In this document: in pieces, positions 59,763-64,000 of the stretch | Layout of the letters: each line of letters begins with the position of its first letter | Numbering within the stretch: position 1 is the stretch's first letter | Assembly: GCF_000382065.1 (NCBI RefSeq) | Contig: NZ_KB907506.1 | Location: 44,987 to 108,986 of the forward strand | Direction of reading: 5' to 3' | DNA from: Stenotrophomonas hibiscicola ATCC 19867 | GTDB taxonomy: Bacteria; Pseudomonadota; Gammaproteobacteria; Xanthomonadales; Xanthomonadaceae | DNA length: 64,000 nucleotides | The notes under the pieces: generated by a model | Database searches by the model: none | Told to the model about the DNA's origin: nothing | Seen by the model: the letters and a program-made list of their open reading frames with translations, nothing else | Program-made: the position numbers and the translations under genes

Positions 59763-61466
59763 GTGCCCGTAGCCCTGCCCCGCCGTTGGCGCCTGCCCCT
59801 GTTGTGGCTGTTGATCGTTGCTGCGCTGGCAGCGGGGATCGGCCTTCGGCAGCCGCAGCCGCCGGACGAGCCGCGCTTCGTGCTGGCGGCCCGGACCATG
59901 GTCGAAAGCGGGCAATGGCTGCTGCCGCACCGGGGCGTGGAGCTGTATGCGGAGAAGCCGCCGGTCTTCATGTGGCTGCAGGCGGCGGCCTACGAGATCG
60001 TCGGCAGCTGGCAGTGGTCGTTCCTGCTGCCGTCGCTGCTGGGCGCCCTGCTCAGCCTGTGGCTGGTGTCGGATCTGGCACGCCGGCTGTGGTCACCGCG
60101 GCATTCCCTGTATGCCTTGGCGGCGCTGTTCTGCACCCTGCAGTTCGGGCTGATGGCCAAGCGCGCGCAGATCGACATGGTGCTGGTGGGCATGACCACG
60201 GTGGCCCTGTGGGGCCTGATGCGCCATCTCTGCGAGCGCCGCAACCTGCCCGCACTGTGGCTGGCGGGTTTCGCGGCCGGCCTGGGGACAGTGACCAAGG
60301 GTGTGGGTTTCCTGCCGCTGTTGATGGTGCTGCCATGGTTCGGCTGGTGGCTGTACCAGCGTTGCCGCGGCCTCAGGGGGGATGGTCCGCACCCGGCAAC
60401 GCTGCTGTGGCTGATCCCGGCCTTCCTGCTGGGCGTGTCGGTGTGGCTTGCGCCGCTGGGCTGGGCCCTGCTGCACACGCCCAGCGCCGAACTGCAGGCC
60501 TACGCGCATGAGCTGTTGTTCAAGCAGACCGGTACCCGCTATGCCAACGCCTGGCACCACCGCCAACCGGTCTGGTACTACCTGCAGGTGATCCTGACCC
60601 TGTGGCTGCCCGGCAGCCTGTTGCTGCCGATGCTGTTCAGACCCTGGTGGCGCCGCCTCCGCCGAGGCGACCGCCGGCAGTGGCTGCTGCTCGGCTGGGC
60701 CATTCTGGTGCTGGTGTTCTTCAGCGCCAGCCCGGGCAAGCGTGAGGTGTATGTGCTGCCGATGCTGCCGGCAATGGCACTGGCGGCGGCGCCACTGCTG
60801 CCGGGCCTGCTGCGCCGGCTGTGCGTGCGCCGCTACCTGTTCGGCTACAGCGTGGTGCTGATGCTGGCCACCGGCGTGCTCGGCGTCATGCTGTTGACCG
60901 AGCACCCTTGGGCCCTTGCGCAGCTTGAGCGCCGGGCAATGCCCGATACGCTGCTGCCGGTGCTGGGCGATGGCCTGCTGACCTTCGCCATCGCCCTGGC
61001 CACGCTGATCGTGTGGCTGCGGGTGCGCCGCGCCGCAACGCTGGTGCTGCTGACCCACGGCATGCTGTGGATGCTCTACGGCCTGGTGTTGATTCCGGCG
61101 CTGGATCCCTACGCTTCGGCGTCGGCGCTGATGCGCCGGGTCGGCGCACGGATCGGGCCGGACGCCGAACTGGCGCTGGTCGCCTGGCGCGAGCAGAACC
61201 TGCTGCAGGCCGACCGCGCGGTGCGTGAGTTCGGCTTCAAGCGGCCCTGGGCCGAGCAATGGCACGATGCCGGCCCCTGGCTCGCCGAAGCGCCGGACAA
61301 GCGCTGGCTGCTGGTGCTGGACGATGCAATGAGTCCCTGCGTGGACCCGGCCAAAGTGATCGACATCGGCATGGCCAACAGGAATCGTTGGCAACTGCTT
61401 CCCGGTACGGCCTGGGACCCGCAATGCCACGCCGAACGGGCCGGCTCGACCGCCGAAGAAGACTGA
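59763..61466 (+). CDS. ArnT-like GT39 membrane glycosyltransferase
   Basis: 567 aa from a GTG with GGAG six bases upstream; an ATG nine codons earlier (59736) is the alternative. Family marks: PPDEPRFVLAARTMVESGQW near residue 35, then YAEKPPVFMWLQAAAYEIV (the EKPP motif), VTKGVGFLPLL and a stretch of about 11 membrane segments. ArnT-type enzymes transfer aminoarabinose or other sugars from undecaprenyl phosphate to lipid A. No arn biosynthesis genes are here, so the donor sugar is uncertain. Confidence 0.85.
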   Translation: MPVALPRRWRLPLLWLLIVAALAAGIGLRQPQPPDEPRFVLAARTMVESGQWLLPHRGVELYAEKPPVFMWLQAAAYEIVGSWQWSFLLPSLLGALLSLWLVSDLARRLWSPRHSLYALAALFCTLQFGLMAKRAQIDMVLVGMTTVALWGLMRHLCERRNLPALWLAGFAAGLGTVTKGVGFLPLLMVLPWFGWWLYQRCRGLRGDGPHPATLLWLIPAFLLGVSVWLAPLGWALLHTPSAELQAYAHELLFKQTGTRYANAWHHRQPVWYYLQVILTLWLPGSLLLPMLFRPWWRRLRRGDRRQWLLLGWAILVLVFFSASPGKREVYVLPMLPAMALAAAPLLPGLLRRLCVRRYLFGYSVVLMLATGVLGVMLLTEHPWALAQLERRAMPDTLLPVLGDGLLTFAIALATLIVWLRVRRAATLVLLTHGMLWMLYGLVLIPALDPYASASALMRRVGARIGPDAELALVAWREQNLLQADRAVREFGFKRPWAEQWHDAGPWLAEAPDKRWLLVLDDAMSPCVDPAKVIDIGMANRNRWQLLPGTAWDPQCHAERAGSTAEED

Positions 61467-61577
61467 ACGTTGACTCGTGCCGGGGAATCATTAACCCGGT
61501 GCGAACGGGCGTCCGACCCTTCTCCGACATGCAGGTGACGAGCATGACTGCGGATTCCCAAACCGCCCTCCCCCAGC

Positions 61578-62342
61578 ATGCCCGTCCGTCCCCTTGATTC
61601 GGTAGCGCCGCTTGCGACACCACTGGCGTCTCGATTTGCCGTAACTCACCTCTGGCTGCCTGTCGCAATCGGTCTGCCATTGTTTACGCTGCTGATGGAC
61701 TTCGGCGGTGATCAATGGGTGGCCGATCACCTGTTCCGTCTTGAAGGCAGCCACTGGGCGCTGCAGGACGCCTGGATCACCCGCAGCGTCGTGCACAAGG
61801 CCGGCAAATGGTTGAGCACGGCGGCGGCGCTGGTCGTGATCCTGCTGTGCTTCCACCACTGGCGTAAGGGTCGCGATCGCACCCTGCAATGGGCGCTGCT
61901 TTATGTCGTGATTGCCATGGCACTGGGCACCGGCGCGATCTCCCTGCTGAAGTCGCTGGTGCCGATGGAATGCCCGTGGGACCTGCTGCGCTACGGTGGC
62001 CACCAGCCTTTCATCGGGCTTTTCACGGCGCGCCCCGCTGGCATGGCCGCGCAGGCCTGCTTCCCGGCCGGTCACGCCAGTGCTGGCTACGCCTGGCTGT
62101 GTCTGTACTATTTCGCCCTGCTATGGCGCCCGTCGTGGCGCTGGACCGGGTTGTGGATCGGCCTCGGCGCCGGCCTGGTGTTCGGCATCAGCCAGCAGCT
62201 GCGCGGTGCACATTTCCTTTCGCATGACGTTGCCACTGCATTGATCTGCTGGTTGCTTTCGCTGGGCCTGTATCTCATCGTCAAGCGCGTCCTGACACAC
62301 CGTCAACCGAACCATGCCAACCGCCAGGAGGCAAACGCATGA
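61578..62342 (+). CDS. PAP2-family membrane phosphatase
   Basis: 254 aa, about six membrane segments. The PAP2 triad pieces are present: KSLVPMECPWDL, CFPAGHASAGYAW (PSGH-type motif with Ala for Ser) and RGAHFLSHDVATAL. It resembles LpxE/LpxT-type lipid A or undecaprenyl pyrophosphate phosphatases. The stop overlaps the eptA start by 4 bp, so it is coupled to lipid A phosphoethanolamine transfer; dephosphorylation of lipid A is the most sensible inference. Confidence 0.87.
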   Translation: MPVRPLDSVAPLATPLASRFAVTHLWLPVAIGLPLFTLLMDFGGDQWVADHLFRLEGSHWALQDAWITRSVVHKAGKWLSTAAALVVILLCFHHWRKGRDRTLQWALLYVVIAMALGTGAISLLKSLVPMECPWDLLRYGGHQPFIGLFTARPAGMAAQACFPAGHASAGYAWLCLYYFALLWRPSWRWTGLWIGLGAGLVFGISQQLRGAHFLSHDVATALICWLLSLGLYLIVKRVLTHRQPNHANRQEANA

Positions 62343-63988
62343 GCGCATCGGTCCAACGGCCCGCCCGCCTCCCCGCCCTTGCGGGTCTACGCCACTGGCG
62401 GCCGCAGCTGTCCACCGAAGCGCTGATCGCGCTGACCAGCCTGTTCTTCGCGGTGGCCGGCAATGGCCTGTTCTGGCACAGCGCGATGGCCAGCCATCCG
62501 GGCAGCCTGCGCTACGCGCTGTCGCTGCTGCTGTTGCTGCTGGGTGCGCACGGCGTGCTGCTCGGCATCCTGGTCTGGCGCTGGAATGCCAAGGTGGTGA
62601 TCAGCCTGCTGCTGCTGGTGACCGCGTTCGCCGCGCACTACATGGGCCGCTACCACATCTACCTGGATGCGGACATGCTGCGCAACGTGCTGGCGACCGA
62701 CCCCAAGGAAAGCCGCGAGCTGATGACCGTGTCGCTGCTGTGGCCGGTACTGCTGCTGGCGGTGCTGCCGATGCTGGTGCTGTGGCGCGTGCAGCTGCGC
62801 CGCCGCAGCTGGGGCCGCAGCCTGATGTCGCGGCTGGGCTTCCTGGCGGTGGCCGCAGTGACCGCCATCGGCGGTGCCCTGATCTCGTTCCAGGATGTCT
62901 CGGCACTGATGCGCAACCAGCGTGAAGTGCGCTATCTCGCGACACCGGCCAATGTCCTGTTGGGCATGCCGCGTGCATTGCGTGGCGACAATCCGGTGCA
63001 GCGCGCGCCGAAGCTGCCGATCGGTACCGATGCCAAGGCCACCCCGCGCGCGCCGGCCAGCAAGCCGCGCCTGCTGGTGATCGTCATGGGCGAGACCGTG
63101 CGTGCGCAGAACTGGGGGCTCAACGGTGGCCGCAACACCACCCCGGAACTGGCGCAGGCCAGCGTGATCAATTTCCCGGACATGCACTCGTGCGGCACCA
63201 GCACCGAGGTTTCGCTACCGTGCCTGTTCTCGCCATGGGGTCGTCACGACTACGACGAAAAGAAGATCCGTGCGCACCAGTCGCTGCTGCACGTCCTGGA
63301 CCGCGCCGGCATCGTGCCGTTGTGGCGTGACAACCAGTCCGGCTGCAAGGGCGTGTGCGAAGGCCTGGACTTCCAGTCGCTGTCCGATGCCACCACGCCG
63401 GGCCTGTGCGCCGATGGCCGCTGCATGGATGAGATCCTGCTGCAGGACCTGGCCACCCAGGTGCGGGCCAGGCCCGGCGACCGGGTGGTGGTGCTGCACC
63501 AGCTGGGCAACCATGGCCCTGCGTACTTCGAGCGTTATCCGGCCGCCTTTGCTCGCTTCAAGCCAACCTGCGACACCCGTGACATCGGCCGCTGCTCGCG
63601 CGAAGAGATCACCAACAGCTACGACAATGCCGTGCTGTACACCGATCACTTCCTGAGCAAGACCATCGGCACGCTGCAGGGCATGCAGGACTACGACACG
63701 GCGATGATCTACCTGTCCGACCATGGCGAGTCGCTGGGCGAAAAAGGCCTGTTCCTGCACGGCGTGCCCTACGCCATCGCCCCGGCCGAGCAGACCCGGG
63801 TACCGATGACGATGTGGTTCTCGCCGGGCTTCGCGAGCAGCCGCGGGTTGGACCTGCAATGCGTGCGCAAGCGCTCGACGGCATATACCGACCATGACAA
63901 CCTGTTCCCGTCGGTGCTGGGCCTGATGCAGGTGAAGACGGCGCTGTACGAGCGCGATCGCGACGTGTTCGCCAACTGCGAGAGTTGA
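62339..63988 (+). CDS. eptA: Lipid A phosphoethanolamine transferase (EptA/MCR family)
   Basis: 549 aa. Five N-terminal membrane segments precede a periplasmic alkaline-phosphatase-fold domain. Zinc and nucleophile residues: Glu252 (VMGETVRAQNWG), Thr289 (CGTSTEVSLPC), Asp-His in YLSDHGESLGEKG and His in LHGVPYAIAP; the MCR-type disulfide cysteines are present. It adds phosphoethanolamine to lipid A and can lower polymyxin binding. It ends the probable operon with the ArnT-like and PAP2 genes. A long repeat begins at its stop codon. Confidence 0.93.
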   Translation: MSASVQRPARLPALAGLRHWRPQLSTEALIALTSLFFAVAGNGLFWHSAMASHPGSLRYALSLLLLLLGAHGVLLGILVWRWNAKVVISLLLLVTAFAAHYMGRYHIYLDADMLRNVLATDPKESRELMTVSLLWPVLLLAVLPMLVLWRVQLRRRSWGRSLMSRLGFLAVAAVTAIGGALISFQDVSALMRNQREVRYLATPANVLLGMPRALRGDNPVQRAPKLPIGTDAKATPRAPASKPRLLVIVMGETVRAQNWGLNGGRNTTPELAQASVINFPDMHSCGTSTEVSLPCLFSPWGRHDYDEKKIRAHQSLLHVLDRAGIVPLWRDNQSGCKGVCEGLDFQSLSDATTPGLCADGRCMDEILLQDLATQVRARPGDRVVVLHQLGNHGPAYFERYPAAFARFKPTCDTRDIGRCSREEITNSYDNAVLYTDHFLSKTIGTLQGMQDYDTAMIYLSDHGESLGEKGLFLHGVPYAIAPAEQTRVPMTMWFSPGFASSRGLDLQCVRKRSTAYTDHDNLFPSVLGLMQVKTALYERDRDVFANCES

Positions 63989-64000
63989 GGGTTTGTCGGC
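63989..64000. repeat. Start of long modular palindrome, copy P8 (cut by window)
   Basis: The last 12 bases after the eptA TGA read GGGTTTGTCGGC, matching the opening GGGTTGGTCGGC of copy P3 after its own TGA. Only the first bases are visible. Confidence 0.6.

Overview
The window is a contiguous piece of a high-GC gammaproteobacterial chromosome, most probably Stenotrophomonas (S. maltophilia group). Grounds: GC-rich codon use, xanthomonad-style gene order (recO-era-rnc-DUF4845-lepB-lepA-mucD-rseA-rpoE), leucine dehydrogenase, and many short GTAG-tagged palindromes resembling the SMAG/REP family described in S. maltophilia. I see no prophage, transposase, CRISPR array, rRNA or tRNA. Almost every gene belongs to the core genome; the unusual content lies between the genes.

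Layout. 1-2.9 kb: end-truncated virJ/acvB-like gene, DUF998 membrane protein, small Cys-rich protein, HD-domain hydrolase (all minus). 3-9.8 kb: transglutaminase/TPR protein, yjdM, Hsp70-like yegD, YkgJ protein, an ECF sigma/anti-sigma/DUF4097 operon and a small MscS channel. 10-16.5 kb: DksA-like zinc finger, DUF2058, YgjP metallopeptidase, a pseudouridine-synthase homologue lacking the catalytic motif, a phospholipase D protein, an HDOD protein and leucine dehydrogenase. 16.5-22 kb: lipidated subtilisin autotransporter, thiolase, two tandem alanine-rich lipoproteins. 22-29.7 kb: aidB divergent from a four-gene DNA repair operon (MBL exonuclease, ATP-dependent ligase, Lhr-like helicase, PdeM). 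29.7-37.8 kb: flavin monooxygenase, cold-shock protein, MTIP-hpt-nagZ, DsbA-like protein, CYTH protein, rlmD, and a receiver-Hpt protein. 38.3-47 kb: recO to rpoE on the minus strand. 47-57.5 kb: fadJ, two pirins around aqpZ, cstA-ybdD, DUF819. 57.6-64 kb: a two-component system divergent from an ArnT-like glycosyltransferase, a PAP2 phosphatase and eptA, i.e. an envelope/lipid A modification locus.

Functional links. MTIP yields hypoxanthine, which Hpt converts to IMP. RpoE, RseA and MucD form the envelope stress module, and rpoE carries a good sigma-E promoter of its own. The lipid A-type operon faces its presumed regulators across a gap of about 100 bp.

The most interesting non-coding content is a family of large modular palindromes of about 190-340 bp. 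Seven copies lie in the window and an eighth starts at the right edge. Most begin within a few bases of a stop codon, are built around a conserved core, and two carry the same internal insertion. Several other palindrome families, also placed at gene ends, accompany them.
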